A stretch of DNA of 13,895 nt from JAABYT01 sp041581935 (GTDB lineage: Bacteria > Pseudomonadota > Gammaproteobacteria > HK1), in NCBI GenBank assembly GCA_041581935.1, contig JBFICP010000069.1, positions 1 to 13,895 of the forward strand, read 5' to 3'. The notes beneath the pieces are model-generated. The model saw only the letters and a list, made by a program, of their open reading frames with translations. It searched no databases and had not been told where the DNA came from. Position 1 is the stretch's first letter; every line of letters begins with the position of its first letter. A program made the position numbers and the translations under genes. Shown piece after piece: positions 1 to 7,738 of the stretch.

Positions 1-851
1 CGATCGGCGAGCCTTTCGCCCATGCGCAACCGGGCCTTGTAAACCGACACGTCGTCGATGATCGAATCCGGGCGCGCCAGATATACGTACTCGAATATGC
101 ACGGTGAATAGACCGGGTTGTCCGCGCACTGGCGCGTGTGCGCCGTGGCGTTGGTGTCGATGTAGATGGCTTCGCCCGGCTCGAGGTCGCGCGCGAGTTC
201 GAAGCCGAGAGCATCGAGCGCGACGCTCTCCGAAGCGACCATGTATTCGCGACCTTCCTCGGTATCCCGGTAGCCGAAACAAACCGGGCGTATGCCGAAC
301 GGATCGCGGAATGCGACCACGCCGTGACCGACGATCATGGCAATCGCTGCATAGCCGCCGAGGCATCGCTTGTGCACTCCGGACACCGCCTTGAAGACGT
401 CGTTTTCGTCGATACGGAGCTTGCCGAGATTCATGAGCTCGTGGGCAAACACGTTCAGCAGAATCTCGGAGTCCGATTCGGTATTGATGTGGCGCCGGTC
501 GTCCCGGAACACATCACGCATCAGCTGCTCGGCGTTTATGAGATTGCCGTTGTGGGCTAGCGTGATGCCGTAGGGAGAGTTGACATAAAAAGGCTGTGCC
601 TCGGTGGAGGATGCGCGCCCGGCGGTCGGATAGCGGATATGCCCGATACCCATGTTGCCGTGCAGTCTCAGCATGTGCTTGGTGCGGAACACCTCGCGAA
701 CGAGGCCATTGTCCTTGCGCTGATGCAACCGCTCACCTTCGCAGGTGGCGATGCCCGCCGCGTCCTGGCCGCGGTGCTGAAGCACGGTCAACGCATCATA
801 GATCGTCTGGTTGACGCGGCTTCTGGCAACGATTCCGACGATTCCACACAT
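1..851 (-). CDS. purF: Amidophosphoribosyltransferase PurF, N-terminal part (3' end cut off by window)
   Basis: This enzyme makes 5-phosphoribosylamine from PRPP and glutamine, the first committed step of de novo purine synthesis, in the cytoplasm. The visible 283 codons begin MCGIVGIV, so Cys2 becomes the N-terminal nucleophile of the class II glutamine amidotransferase (Ntn hydrolase) domain. Other family motifs are LQHRGQDAAGI, GHIRYPTAG, LAHNGNL and FRDPFGIRP, followed by the linker leading to the phosphoribosyltransferase half (FEYVYLARPDS, VYKARLRMGERLA). The rest of that domain, including the PRPP loop, lies beyond base 1. The ATG is fixed by the required Cys at position 2. A GAGGT stretch stands upstream in the 20-bp gap after cvpA, so the two are almost certainly co-transcribed; cvpA-purF adjacency is common in Gammaproteobacteria. 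No defects are visible. Confidence 0.97.
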   Translation of the reverse strand, partial: MCGIVGIVARSRVNQTIYDALTVLQHRGQDAAGIATCEGERLHQRKDNGLVREVFRTKHMLRLHGNMGIGHIRYPTAGRASSTEAQPFYVNSPYGITLAHNGNLINAEQLMRDVFRDDRRHINTESDSEILLNVFAHELMNLGKLRIDENDVFKAVSGVHKRCLGGYAAIAMIVGHGVVAFRDPFGIRPVCFGYRDTEEGREYMVASESVALDALGFELARDLEPGEAIYIDTNATAHTRQCADNPVYSPCIFEYVYLARPDSIIDDVSVYKARLRMGERLAD

Positions 852-871
852 GTCGAATAGCCTACCTCGGA

Positions 872-1360
872 TCAGTACTGGAAGAGTGCGGCGACATCTG
901 GCGGTAGCAGGGAGCGGATTTCAATCGCCAACACCTGGAAGTGGGGCAGAAACAGGGACTCCCGCCACCACGGGTCCTTGGGCAGCGCCGTGAGTCCGGC
1001 GAACAGAACGAGTATGGCCACGATGACGATGCCCCGGGCGATTCCGAACACGACCCCAAGCGCGCGATCGGTACCGGTGATCTCCGTCTTGTTGACGATG
1101 AGACGCACGAAATACATGACGACGGCAGTGACCACCAAGGTCAAAACGACGATGGCGAAGAATGCCACGGCGTGGCGTATCGAGGGCTGCGTGATAGTTT
1201 TTGCAAACAGCGCACTCACGTCGTCGGCGAACGTGAGCGCCAGCCAGAATGCCAGCACCCAGCCGAGCAACGATATGGCTTCGCGCAGGAAACCACGCAG
1301 CACGCTGATCGCGGCGGACACCACCAGAATGGCGAGAATAGCGTAGTCCACCCAAATCAT
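872..1360 (-). CDS. cvpA: CvpA family inner-membrane protein
   Basis: The 162-residue protein matches the CvpA family in length and pattern, starting MIWVDYAILAIL. Four hydrophobic segments are visible, at about residues 5-22, 28-46, 62-86 and 103-124. Between and around them lie LRGFLREAISLLGW and TGTDRALGVVFGIARG, both typical of the family. CvpA was named for colicin V production; its biochemical role is not settled, and links to envelope homeostasis have been reported. It sits directly before purF (20 bp) and 101 bp after dedD. No Shine-Dalgarno sequence is evident before the ATG. Instead a 13-codon frame ending in TGA overlaps the ATG (see the mini-ORF entry), so the start may be reached by translational coupling. 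Confidence 0.93.
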   Translation of the reverse strand: MIWVDYAILAILVVSAAISVLRGFLREAISLLGWVLAFWLALTFADDVSALFAKTITQPSIRHAVAFFAIVVLTLVVTAVVMYFVRLIVNKTEITGTDRALGVVFGIARGIVIVAILVLFAGLTALPKDPWWRESLFLPHFQVLAIEIRSLLPPDVAALFQY

Positions 1361-1398
1361 GTCGCGGAAGGAAGCAAGTGACTTACCGCGTTGTCCAT
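1357..1398 (-). CDS. Possible 13-codon leader ORF overlapping the cvpA start
   Basis: A short frame reads MDNAVSHLLPSAT and its TGA overlaps the cvpA ATG as ATGA. It lies in the 101-bp dedD-cvpA gap. About 25 bases upstream of its ATG is a TACAAT hexamer (plus-strand positions 1423-1428) with a weak TCGACC hexamer 15 bases further up (1444-1449), a poor but possible promoter. cvpA itself lacks a clear Shine-Dalgarno sequence, which makes coupling conceivable. A short open frame like this can easily arise by chance, and GGAA is the only ribosome-site-like sequence before it. This is inference only. Confidence 0.15.
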   Translation of the reverse strand: MDNAVSHLLPSAT

Positions 1399-1461
1399 AC
1401 GTTTCCGGATTGGCGGGGCGCGATTGTACCAGAGGGCCGAATGGGTCGATACGGCGGACGC

Positions 1462-1962
1462 CTAGCCGGAATGCTCCACCACGATACCCTTCAGCTTGGT
1501 CTCGGCGAGCAGCTTCTTCAGCATCTTCTCGGCCTCGGCTCGATCCCGCTGTGGTCCGACATAGACCCGCGTGATCGAGCCGGTGGTCTCCACGAATGCC
1601 GTGTAGCCGTTCGCGAGCAGCTTGTCGCGCAACCCGCGCGCGTTCTCGGCCTTGGAGAAGCTGCCGAGTTGCACGACGAATCCCGACGTGACGGCTTTAG
1701 TTTCGGGAGCGGGGGCGGCGGCCCGCTCGGGTGTCCCGGCAGGTGGCGCGGGCACTGCAGCCTCGATTGTCGGTGCCGGCGCAACCGTGTTGCTGTCGAG
1801 AGGTACGACTCGGGCGGGCCCATCCGCCGGTGGCGGCGTGACCGGCCGCTCGAGGCGTTGCGGAGCTTCGTGGTCTTGATCGAGCAGCATCGGGACAAAG
1901 ATGACGGCGGCCGCCACGAGCACCGAGGCACCCACCAGACGTTGCTTCAGCCGTTCATCCAT
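1462..1962 (-). CDS. dedD: SPOR-domain cell-division protein, DedD-like
   Basis: The 166-residue protein begins MDERLKQRLVGASVLVAAAVIFVP, the characteristic DedD start: a short cytoplasmic end and one membrane anchor at about residues 9-27. A Pro/Ala-rich periplasmic linker (about 35-90) follows, then a SPOR domain (about 94-163) containing FVVQLGSFSKAENA, ITRVYVGPQRDRAEAE and KGIVVE. SPOR domains bind septal peptidoglycan stripped of stem peptides, and DedD supports FtsN and septal wall synthesis in E. coli. The gene starts 24 bp after the folC stop with only a weak GGAC-type ribosome site. It ends in TAG immediately after the expected SPOR C-terminus, which shows amber used here as a normal terminator. 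The family assignment is firm; the exact division role is inferred from family knowledge and position. Confidence 0.92.
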   Translation of the reverse strand: MDERLKQRLVGASVLVAAAVIFVPMLLDQDHEAPQRLERPVTPPPADGPARVVPLDSNTVAPAPTIEAAVPAPPAGTPERAAAPAPETKAVTSGFVVQLGSFSKAENARGLRDKLLANGYTAFVETTGSITRVYVGPQRDRAEAEKMLKKLLAETKLKGIVVEHSG

Positions 1963-1986
1963 ATCGACACTGTCCGCAGCCGATTT

Positions 1987-3282
1987 TCACGCCGTCGCCC
2001 GCAAGGCTTCGCGGGCGGTCGCGAACGAGCCGAAGGCGATCACTCGGTCACCGCTTCGCGCCGCCGCCATTGCCGCCTTCCACGCGCTGCCGACATCGGC
2101 GTGCGCACTCACGGGCCGGGCCGGAAACTGCCGGCGAAGCTCGCCCGCGAGTTGCTCACCGCTTCGACCCCGCGGCCCTGAGAGGCCCGCGGCATACCAC
2201 TCATCCACTGCATCGCCGACGGCGCCGGCGACCGCGTGCAGATCCTTGTCCGAGAGGATGGCGAATACGGCGTGGTTGCGCCGCGCTGGCGGACGCCCGG
2301 CGAGCGTCGCAGCGAGCGCTCGCGCCGCCTGCGGGTTGTGAGCGACATCGATCAATCGCTCCACCGCGCCCGTGAAAATCTGCTGGCGGCCCGGCAACCA
2401 CGCCTGGGCAATTCCGTCTTTTACGGCCGTCTCGTTCACGCTCACCCGCGGCTCGAGCAGCCGCAGAGCCATCAGCGCGGCCGCCGCGTTGGCGAATTGG
2501 AAGGCGCCGCCCATGGCGGGCTCCGCGAGACTCCCATAGCGCCGCCCGGGCCCCTGCCAGGACCAGCCACCCGCGTCGCGCTCGAGCGCGTACTCCACGT
2601 CGAGAGTGTGCAACGCGCTGCCGAGTGCGCGGGCGTGCGCGACGAGGCTTTGCGGAGGCGACGCGTCGCCATATACCGAGGGCCGACCGGGACGGAAAAT
2701 TCCGGCTTTCTCGCGACCAATCGACTCGCGATCCGTCCCGAGCCAGTCGGTGTGATCCACGTCAACCGTCGTCACCACCGCCACGTCGGCGTCGATGAAA
2801 TTGACCGCATCCAGGCGCCCGCCGAGTCCCACCTCCAGCAGCGCCACACCGACCCGCGAGCGGCGGATGATGTCGAGTGCCGCGAGCGTGCGATACTCGA
2901 AAAATGTGAGCGCAACGCCGTTGCGAGCGCGCTCGACGGTCTCAAATGCGGCGATCAGCTCGGCGTCCGACACCTCGCGCCCGTCGAGACGCAGCGTTTC
3001 GTTATAACTTTGCAGGAAAGGCGAGGTATAAGCGGCGACTCGGTGGCCGGCGCGCTCCAGGATTGCGGCGAGAAAGGCCACGCAGGATCCCTTGCCGTTG
3101 GTGCCGGCGACGGTCACGACCGGCATCGGTAGCGCCTCGAGCCCCATGCGGCGCGCAACGGGCGCCAGGCGGTCCAGGCCCAGATCCACCTGCCGGGGAT
3201 TGAGACTTTCCTGCCAGCTCAGCCAGTCCTCGAGGTCGAATTCCGCCGTGGCCGAGCCGTCGATGGTGGACGTGTGTTGCAC
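1987..3282 (-). CDS. folC: Bifunctional folylpolyglutamate/dihydrofolate synthase FolC
   Basis: FolC adds glutamate to dihydropteroate and lengthens the folate polyglutamate tail, using ATP, in the cytoplasm. The protein (431 residues, usual length) has the Mur-ligase-like P-loop GTNGKGS (60-66), EVGLGGRLDAVN (150-161), DHTDWLG (176-182), the REKAGIF segment whose Lys192 should be the carbamylated lysine, and DVAHNP (312-317) in the C-terminal domain. The start is a GTG: the frame is open further upstream, but that part lies inside accD and is not FolC-like, while homology begins with LEDWLSWQESLNPR soon after the GTG. The GTG stands 2 bp after the accD stop, with no good independent ribosome site, so it is probably translated by coupling to accD. 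accD-folC adjacency is widespread in Gammaproteobacteria. Confidence 0.95.
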   Translation of the reverse strand: MQHTSTIDGSATAEFDLEDWLSWQESLNPRQVDLGLDRLAPVARRMGLEALPMPVVTVAGTNGKGSCVAFLAAILERAGHRVAAYTSPFLQSYNETLRLDGREVSDAELIAAFETVERARNGVALTFFEYRTLAALDIIRRSRVGVALLEVGLGGRLDAVNFIDADVAVVTTVDVDHTDWLGTDRESIGREKAGIFRPGRPSVYGDASPPQSLVAHARALGSALHTLDVEYALERDAGGWSWQGPGRRYGSLAEPAMGGAFQFANAAAALMALRLLEPRVSVNETAVKDGIAQAWLPGRQQIFTGAVERLIDVAHNPQAARALAATLAGRPPARRNHAVFAILSDKDLHAVAGAVGDAVDEWYAAGLSGPRGRSGEQLAGELRRQFPARPVSAHADVGSAWKAAMAAARSGDRVIAFGSFATAREALRATA

Positions 3283-3284
3283 CC

Positions 3285-4145
3285 TCAGGGCGTTGGTTGA
3301 TGCTTCAACATGGCGAGCAGGCTGGCGATGCGATCTCGCATCTCGCGGCGATCGATTATCAGATCCACCGTGCCGTGCTCGAGAAGAAACTCGCTTCGCT
3401 GAAACCCCTCCGGGAGCTTTTCGTTGACCGTCTGCTCGATGACCCTTGGGCCGGCGAAGCCGATCAGCGCGCCGGGCTCGGCGATGTTGACGTCGCCGAG
3501 CATGCCGAGGCTCGCCGAAACTCCGCCGGTGGTCGGATCGGTGAGCACCGAGATGAAGGGCAAACCCGCCTCGCCGAGACGCGCCAGCGCGGCACTGGTC
3601 TTGGCCATCTGCATGAGTGCGAACACACCCTCCTGCATGCGCGCACCGCCGCTTGCGGAAAAGCATACCAGGGGCACGCCATGCTCTATGGCCGTGGTCG
3701 CGCCCCTGGCGAAACGCTCGCCGACCACCGAACCCATGGAACCGAGACGGAAACGCGATTCAAATGCAGCAGCGACCAACGCCACGCCCTTCACACGCCC
3801 CATCATCACCACCATTGCGTCTTTCTCGCCGGTGGCCCTCTGGTCCTGCACAAGTAGATCCCGGTACTTTTTGCCGGCGCGAAATTTGAGGGGATCCACG
3901 GGCGACACCTCGGCGCCGATTTCGATGCGGGGCTCCGCGTCCAGAAACTGATCCAGGCGTTTGCGCGCACCAATGCGCATGTGATGAGAGCATTTCGGAC
4001 AGACGTCGTAGTTACGCTCGAGCTCGGCCTTGTAGAGCACGCCCCCGCACTCTTGACACTTGCTCCACAAGCCTTCCGGAACCGTGCGTTTGTTGCCGCC
4101 TTCGGTGCGGATGCGCGATGGCAGGAGCTTCTCGAACCAGCTCAT
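3285..4145 (-). CDS. accD: Acetyl-CoA carboxylase carboxyltransferase subunit beta
   Basis: AccD pairs with AccA to move the carboxyl group from biotin on AccB to acetyl-CoA, giving malonyl-CoA for fatty acid synthesis. The 286-residue protein starts MSWFEKLLPSRI. It carries the N-terminal zinc ribbon with Cys30, Cys33, Cys49 and Cys52 (CQECGG and CPKCSHH). Downstream crotonase-fold motifs include FASGGARMQEG-like FSASGGARMQEG, LTDPTTGGVSASLG and IGFAGPRVIEQT. Its ATG overlaps the trpA TGA as ATGA, so translation is likely coupled to the tryptophan synthase genes. No separate Shine-Dalgarno sequence is evident. Length and all key residues look intact. Confidence 0.97.
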   Translation of the reverse strand: MSWFEKLLPSRIRTEGGNKRTVPEGLWSKCQECGGVLYKAELERNYDVCPKCSHHMRIGARKRLDQFLDAEPRIEIGAEVSPVDPLKFRAGKKYRDLLVQDQRATGEKDAMVVMMGRVKGVALVAAAFESRFRLGSMGSVVGERFARGATTAIEHGVPLVCFSASGGARMQEGVFALMQMAKTSAALARLGEAGLPFISVLTDPTTGGVSASLGMLGDVNIAEPGALIGFAGPRVIEQTVNEKLPEGFQRSEFLLEHGTVDLIIDRREMRDRIASLLAMLKHQPTP

Positions 4146-4951
4146 GGTCGTGCATCCATGGCGGTGCGCATCGACGCAAGAAGCGCAGCAGTCTCCTCGG
4201 GAATCCGAGATGGGGCTTCCATCGACTCCTCCATCCTGGTGATCAGCGCGCTGCCGACGACGACCGCGTCGCTGACACCGGCAACCCTGGCAGCGGCTTC
4301 GCCGTCGCGAATACCGAAGCCGACACCCACCGGCAGATTCGTGAGCGCCTTGATGCGCTTCACCCGTGACTCGACATCCGCCAGGTCCAGATGACCGGCC
4401 CCGGTAACGCCTTTCAAAGATACGTAGTAAACGAATCCGCTCGCCTGGGCGCAGATTCGCTCGATGCGCGCATCGTCACTCGTCGGTGCGAGCAAGAATA
4501 TGAGATCGATGCCCTGTGCGCGCAGTGCGGCACGGAAGTCATCGGCCTCTTCCGGCGGCAGATCCACAGTCAAAACGCCGTCGACGCCGGCCTGCGCGGC
4601 GTCGCGCGCAAATCGCTCGTAGCCGGCGACTTCGAACGGGTTCAGGTAGCCCATCAAGACCACCGGCGTCTCGCCGTCCCGTTGGCGAAACTCGGCAACC
4701 ATCGACAGCACCCGTTTGAGTGTCATGCCCTTCGCCAGAGCCCGCTCGCTGGCCCGTTGGATAACCGGGCCGTCGGCCATCGGGTCGGAGAACGGCACAC
4801 CCAGCTCGACGATGTTCGCGCCGGCGTCGACCAGCGCGTGCATCAGCGGCACGGTGATCGAAGGCTCGGGATCGCCGGCGGTGACGAAGGGCACCAGTGC
4901 CCGACGATCTTTCTCGCGCAGCCGTTCGAAGGTCGCCGCGATGCGGCTCAT
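4142..4951 (-). CDS. trpA: Tryptophan synthase alpha subunit
   Basis: TrpA cleaves indole-3-glycerol phosphate to indole and glyceraldehyde 3-phosphate; indole passes through a tunnel to TrpB. The 269-residue TIM-barrel protein starts MSRIAATFERLREKDRRALV. It shows the catalytic residues at their canonical positions: Glu49 in VELGVPFSDP and Asp60 in ADGPVIQ. GYLNP, YYVSLKGVTGAG and GVGFGIRDGE, the latter two for loop 6 and phosphate binding, are present. The ATG overlaps the trpB TGA as ATGA, the common arrangement that helps keep subunits at a 1:1 ratio, and GAAGG lies about 10 bases upstream inside trpB. Its own stop overlaps the accD start in the same way. Confidence 0.98.
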   Translation of the reverse strand: MSRIAATFERLREKDRRALVPFVTAGDPEPSITVPLMHALVDAGANIVELGVPFSDPMADGPVIQRASERALAKGMTLKRVLSMVAEFRQRDGETPVVLMGYLNPFEVAGYERFARDAAQAGVDGVLTVDLPPEEADDFRAALRAQGIDLIFLLAPTSDDARIERICAQASGFVYYVSLKGVTGAGHLDLADVESRVKRIKALTNLPVGVGFGIRDGEAAARVAGVSDAVVVGSALITRMEESMEAPSRIPEETAALLASMRTAMDARP

Positions 4952-6180
4952 AGCGGCATGCCTTCAATGGCGGCCACCGTCTCAATGTCCTTGTCGCCGC
5001 GACCGGAAAGGTTGACGATGATGATGTCTTCGGCATCCATGCCCGGCGCGAGCTTGGCCGCATAGCTCAACGCGTGACTGGATTCCAACGCCGGGATGAT
5101 GCCTTCGGCGCGGGTGAGCGCGTGAAAAGCCGCAAGCGCCTCGTCGTCGTTGATGGCAACGTAGGTGGCCCGCCCGGAATCCTTCAGCCAGGCGTGCTCG
5201 GGACCGACGCCCGGGTAATCGAGGCCCGCCGATATCGAGTGCGCCGGTACGATCTGGCCATCGGCGTCTTCCAGCAGATAGGTGCGGTTGCCGTGCAGCA
5301 CGCCGGGGGCACCAGCGCTCAGCGGCGCAGCGTGGCGCCCGGTGTCGACACCCTCACCCCCTGCCTCGACACCGTACATGGCGACCTCGGCATCGTCGAT
5401 AAAAGGATAGAAAAGACCCATGGCGTTGGAGCCACCGCCGACGCAGGCGATCAGGGCGTCGGGAAGCCGTCCGGCCTGCTCCAGAATTTGCTCGCGCGCC
5501 TCGCGGCCGATGACCGCATTGAAGTCGCGCACCATCGCAGGGTAAGGGTGGGGACCTGCAACCGTGCCGATGATGTAATAGGTATCGTCGACATTGGTCA
5601 CCCAGTCGCGCATGGCCTCGTTCAATGCATCCTTGAGCGTCTTCGAGCCCGACTCCACCGAAACCACGCGTGCGCCCAGCAGCTTCATTCGATAAACATT
5701 GGGCGCCTGACGCTCGATGTCCTCCGCACCCATGTAGACGACGCATTCGAGACCGAGCCGCGCTGCCACTGTGGCGGTGGCAACGCCGTGCTGGCCGGCA
5801 CCGGTTTCGGCGATGATGCGGGTCTTGCCCATGCGTTTTGCGAGCAGCGCCTGTCCGACGGTATTGTTGACCTTGTGAGCGCCGGTGTGGTTGAGATCCT
5901 CGCGCTTCAAAAACACCCGAGCACCGCCGAGCTGCTTCGACCAGCGCTCGGCAAAGTAAAGCGGTGAAGGACGCCCGACGTAGTGGCGCAGGTCGGCGTC
6001 GAGCTCGGCGAGGAACTCGGGGTCTTTCAGATAGCGCTCATAAGCTTCGCGCAGCGCCGCTACGGGCCCCATGAGGGTCTCGGCGATGAAGACGCCGCCG
6101 TAGGGCCCGAAATGCCCTTTCTCGTCGGGAAGAGTTCCGGCGATGCGGCTTTCAGCCGGTTCGTTCAGCAAACGCGACAC
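4948..6180 (-). CDS. trpB: Tryptophan synthase beta subunit
   Basis: TrpB condenses indole with serine to tryptophan using PLP. From the proposed GTG the protein has 410 residues, close to the usual 395-410. Lys103 in HTGAHKVNN is the PLP Schiff-base lysine, Glu125 in AETGAGQHG the catalytic acid/base, and GGGSNAMG (248-255) binds the cofactor phosphate. The C-terminal HALSYA and NLSGRGDKD are present. The frame is open well upstream, but that part lies inside trpF and is not TrpB-like. The GTG is chosen because AAGAGGTGG stands just upstream and GHFGPYGG homology starts soon after. The gene therefore overlaps trpF by 29 bp. A TTG at 6171 is an alternative start. Confidence 0.95.
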   Translation of the reverse strand: MSRLLNEPAESRIAGTLPDEKGHFGPYGGVFIAETLMGPVAALREAYERYLKDPEFLAELDADLRHYVGRPSPLYFAERWSKQLGGARVFLKREDLNHTGAHKVNNTVGQALLAKRMGKTRIIAETGAGQHGVATATVAARLGLECVVYMGAEDIERQAPNVYRMKLLGARVVSVESGSKTLKDALNEAMRDWVTNVDDTYYIIGTVAGPHPYPAMVRDFNAVIGREAREQILEQAGRLPDALIACVGGGSNAMGLFYPFIDDAEVAMYGVEAGGEGVDTGRHAAPLSAGAPGVLHGNRTYLLEDADGQIVPAHSISAGLDYPGVGPEHAWLKDSGRATYVAINDDEALAAFHALTRAEGIIPALESSHALSYAAKLAPGMDAEDIIIVNLSGRGDKDIETVAAIEGMPL

Positions 6181-6856
6181 GATCCACCTCTTGTATAAAT
6201 TTTGCGATTCGGGCGGCGTCCTTGATGCCGGGCGATTGCTCGACGCCGCCGCTGACATCCACGCCAAAGGGGCGCAACCGAGTAATCGCATCCGCCACGT
6301 TGGCCGGCGTGAGTCCGCCGGCGAGCACGATCGGCAGCGCGATATCCACTGGCACCAGCCGCCAGTCGAACGTTCGCCCCGATCCACCCCACAGCTTTTC
6401 GTCGTGGCTGTCGAGCACCAACGCCCTGGCGTTCGCATAGCGCTTCGACACCGCATGCAGATCCACGTTGTCGTTGACGCGAATGGCTTTCATGTACGGC
6501 ATTCCACTTCGCTCGCAGTCGGACGGCGGTTCGTCACCGTGGAACTGCAGCACATCGAGCTTCACGCGCTCGGCGACGCGCGCCACCGTATCCTCGCTCT
6601 CGTTGACGAACAGCCCGACGACGGTGACGAACGGCGGCAAGGCCCGACGGATGGCGATGGCCTGATCGATGTCGACCGAGCGCGGACTCGGTGCGTAGAA
6701 CACCAGTCCGATGGCGTCAGCCCCCGCGGCAGACGCGGCGAGACCATCCTCGATGCGCGTGATCCCGCAGATTTTCACGCGCGTGCGAGCACCCGCGTGG
6801 ACACGCGTCGGTCGACCCGTAATCGGCGTCGCCATGGCACCAACACGGTCGCTCAT
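6152..6856 (-). CDS. trpF: Phosphoribosylanthranilate isomerase
   Basis: TrpF carries out the Amadori rearrangement of N-(5'-phosphoribosyl)anthranilate to CdRP in tryptophan synthesis. From the proposed ATG it is 234 residues, a monofunctional TIM barrel. VKICGIT holds the general base Cys30; VLDSHDEKLWGGSGRTFDW holds the general acid Asp in the LDS segment; AGGLTPANV and GVDVSGGVEQSPGIKD form the phosphate-binding end. Homology begins at TRVKICG, so the first roughly 24 residues are an unconserved extension. The chosen ATG follows GGGAGG by about 11 bases. Alternatives are an ATG at 6835 (227 residues, weaker ribosome site) and one at 6955 that would overlap truA by 53 bp. The gap to truA is 46 bp, and the 3' end overlaps trpB. 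Confidence 0.94.
   Translation of the reverse strand: MSDRVGAMATPITGRPTRVHAGARTRVKICGITRIEDGLAASAAGADAIGLVFYAPSPRSVDIDQAIAIRRALPPFVTVVGLFVNESEDTVARVAERVKLDVLQFHGDEPPSDCERSGMPYMKAIRVNDNVDLHAVSKRYANARALVLDSHDEKLWGGSGRTFDWRLVPVDIALPIVLAGGLTPANVADAITRLRPFGVDVSGGVEQSPGIKDAARIAKFIQEVDRVAFAERTG
6184..6192 (-). promoter_or_regulatory. Strong ribosome binding site of trpB, inside trpF
   Basis: On the minus strand this reads AAGAGGTGG, three bases before the GTG. It is one of the few strong Shine-Dalgarno matches in the window. It decides the trpB start, because no ATG exists near the expected N-terminus. Confidence 0.65.
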
Positions 6857-6902
6857 CTCTGGTCGATCCTCCCGGGAACGGCACGCAGGAAAGCGATTGA
6901 GG

Positions 6903-7682
6903 TTACCAAAGCAGCCACTCGGGCGAAACCGCGGGCAGTCCGTGCTCGGGCGCATAATCGATGCGGATCAGGTACAACCCCACGGGCGGCGCGGTAACCG
7001 CGCCAAGGGTGCGATCGCGCTCGGCGAGCAACTGCCTGGCCCACTCCGGCTGGCGTTTTCCCTTGCCGATTTCCATCAGAACCCCGGCAATGTTGCGCAC
7101 CATATGCTGTAGAAACGCGTTCGCCGCGATATCGATGATGACCAGCGGCCCGTGTCGGCGCACCTCGAGGGTCGCGACGGTGCGCACTGCGCTTTTCGCC
7201 TGGCAACCGGCCGCTCGGAAGGACGAGAAGTCGTGCTCACCGACGAGATGGCTGCCGGCCGCCTGCATGCTTGACGCATCCAACGGCGCGCGCTCCCAGG
7301 CAGCGCGACTGCGCAGCAGCGCCGGTCTTTCGCGACGGTTGTCAATCACGTAGCGGTAGTGACGACGCAGCGCCGAGTAGCGGGCGTGGAAGTCGTCGGC
7401 CACCGGCCGGGCCCAGCGAACGCTCACGTCGCCGGGCAGGTTGCTGTTGGCTCCGAGCACCCATTCGTGGCTGGCCCGCTCGGCGCGTGAATCGAAGTGC
7501 ACGACCTGGGCGAGGGCGTGCACACCGGCGTCGGTGCGCCCCGCACACACCGTTCTCACCGGCGTGTCGGCGACGCTCGAAAGGGCGGCCTCCAGCGCCG
7601 CCTGCACGGTGCGCCGCTGCGGCTGGCTTTCCCAGCCGGAAAAATCGCTGCCGTCGTATTCGACGCCGAGTGCGATTCTCAT
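6903..7682 (-). CDS. truA: tRNA pseudouridine(38-40) synthase TruA
   Basis: TruA converts uridines 38, 39 and 40 in the anticodon stem-loop of many tRNAs to pseudouridine. The 259-residue protein opens with MRIALGVEYDGSDFSGWESQP, the usual family start. It has CAGRTDAGVHA with the catalytic Asp51 (equivalent to E. coli Asp60), then FHARYSALRRHYRY, HDFSSFRAAGCQAKSAVRTV and FLQHMVRNIAG, all diagnostic. Length and active site are intact. The ATG comes 56 bp after the fimV stop. No clear Shine-Dalgarno precedes it and there is no in-frame start upstream, so the ATG at 7682 is the only sensible choice. fimV-truA adjacency is well conserved in Gammaproteobacteria. Confidence 0.97.
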   Translation of the reverse strand: MRIALGVEYDGSDFSGWESQPQRRTVQAALEAALSSVADTPVRTVCAGRTDAGVHALAQVVHFDSRAERASHEWVLGANSNLPGDVSVRWARPVADDFHARYSALRRHYRYVIDNRRERPALLRSRAAWERAPLDASSMQAAGSHLVGEHDFSSFRAAGCQAKSAVRTVATLEVRRHGPLVIIDIAANAFLQHMVRNIAGVLMEIGKGKRQPEWARQLLAERDRTLGAVTAPPVGLYLIRIDYAPEHGLPAVSPEWLLW

Positions 7683-7738
7683 AAGGTTGAAGCCCGGAGC
7701 ATCGAGGCCGGGGCACTCTTGGCAAGCGAGTTATCAGC

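Noticed and set aside
138..560. Plus-strand open frame opposite purF with fairly ordinary-looking composition
   Set aside because: It mirrors purF codons exactly in register and has no independent homology I can recognise; purF on the minus strand has all its motifs.
3283..3666. In-frame upstream extension of folC
   Set aside because: It lies wholly inside accD, is Arg/Ala-rich and not FolC-like; the GTG at 3282 fits the family start.
6181..6456. In-frame upstream extension of trpB
   Set aside because: It lies inside trpF and lacks TrpB homology; the strong ribosome site before the GTG at 6180 sets the start. It is not a trpF-trpB fusion, because the frames differ.
7680..7703. Seven-codon frame whose TGA overlaps the truA ATG
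   Set aside because: Too short and without a ribosome site; a chance ATGA at a gene start is more likely.
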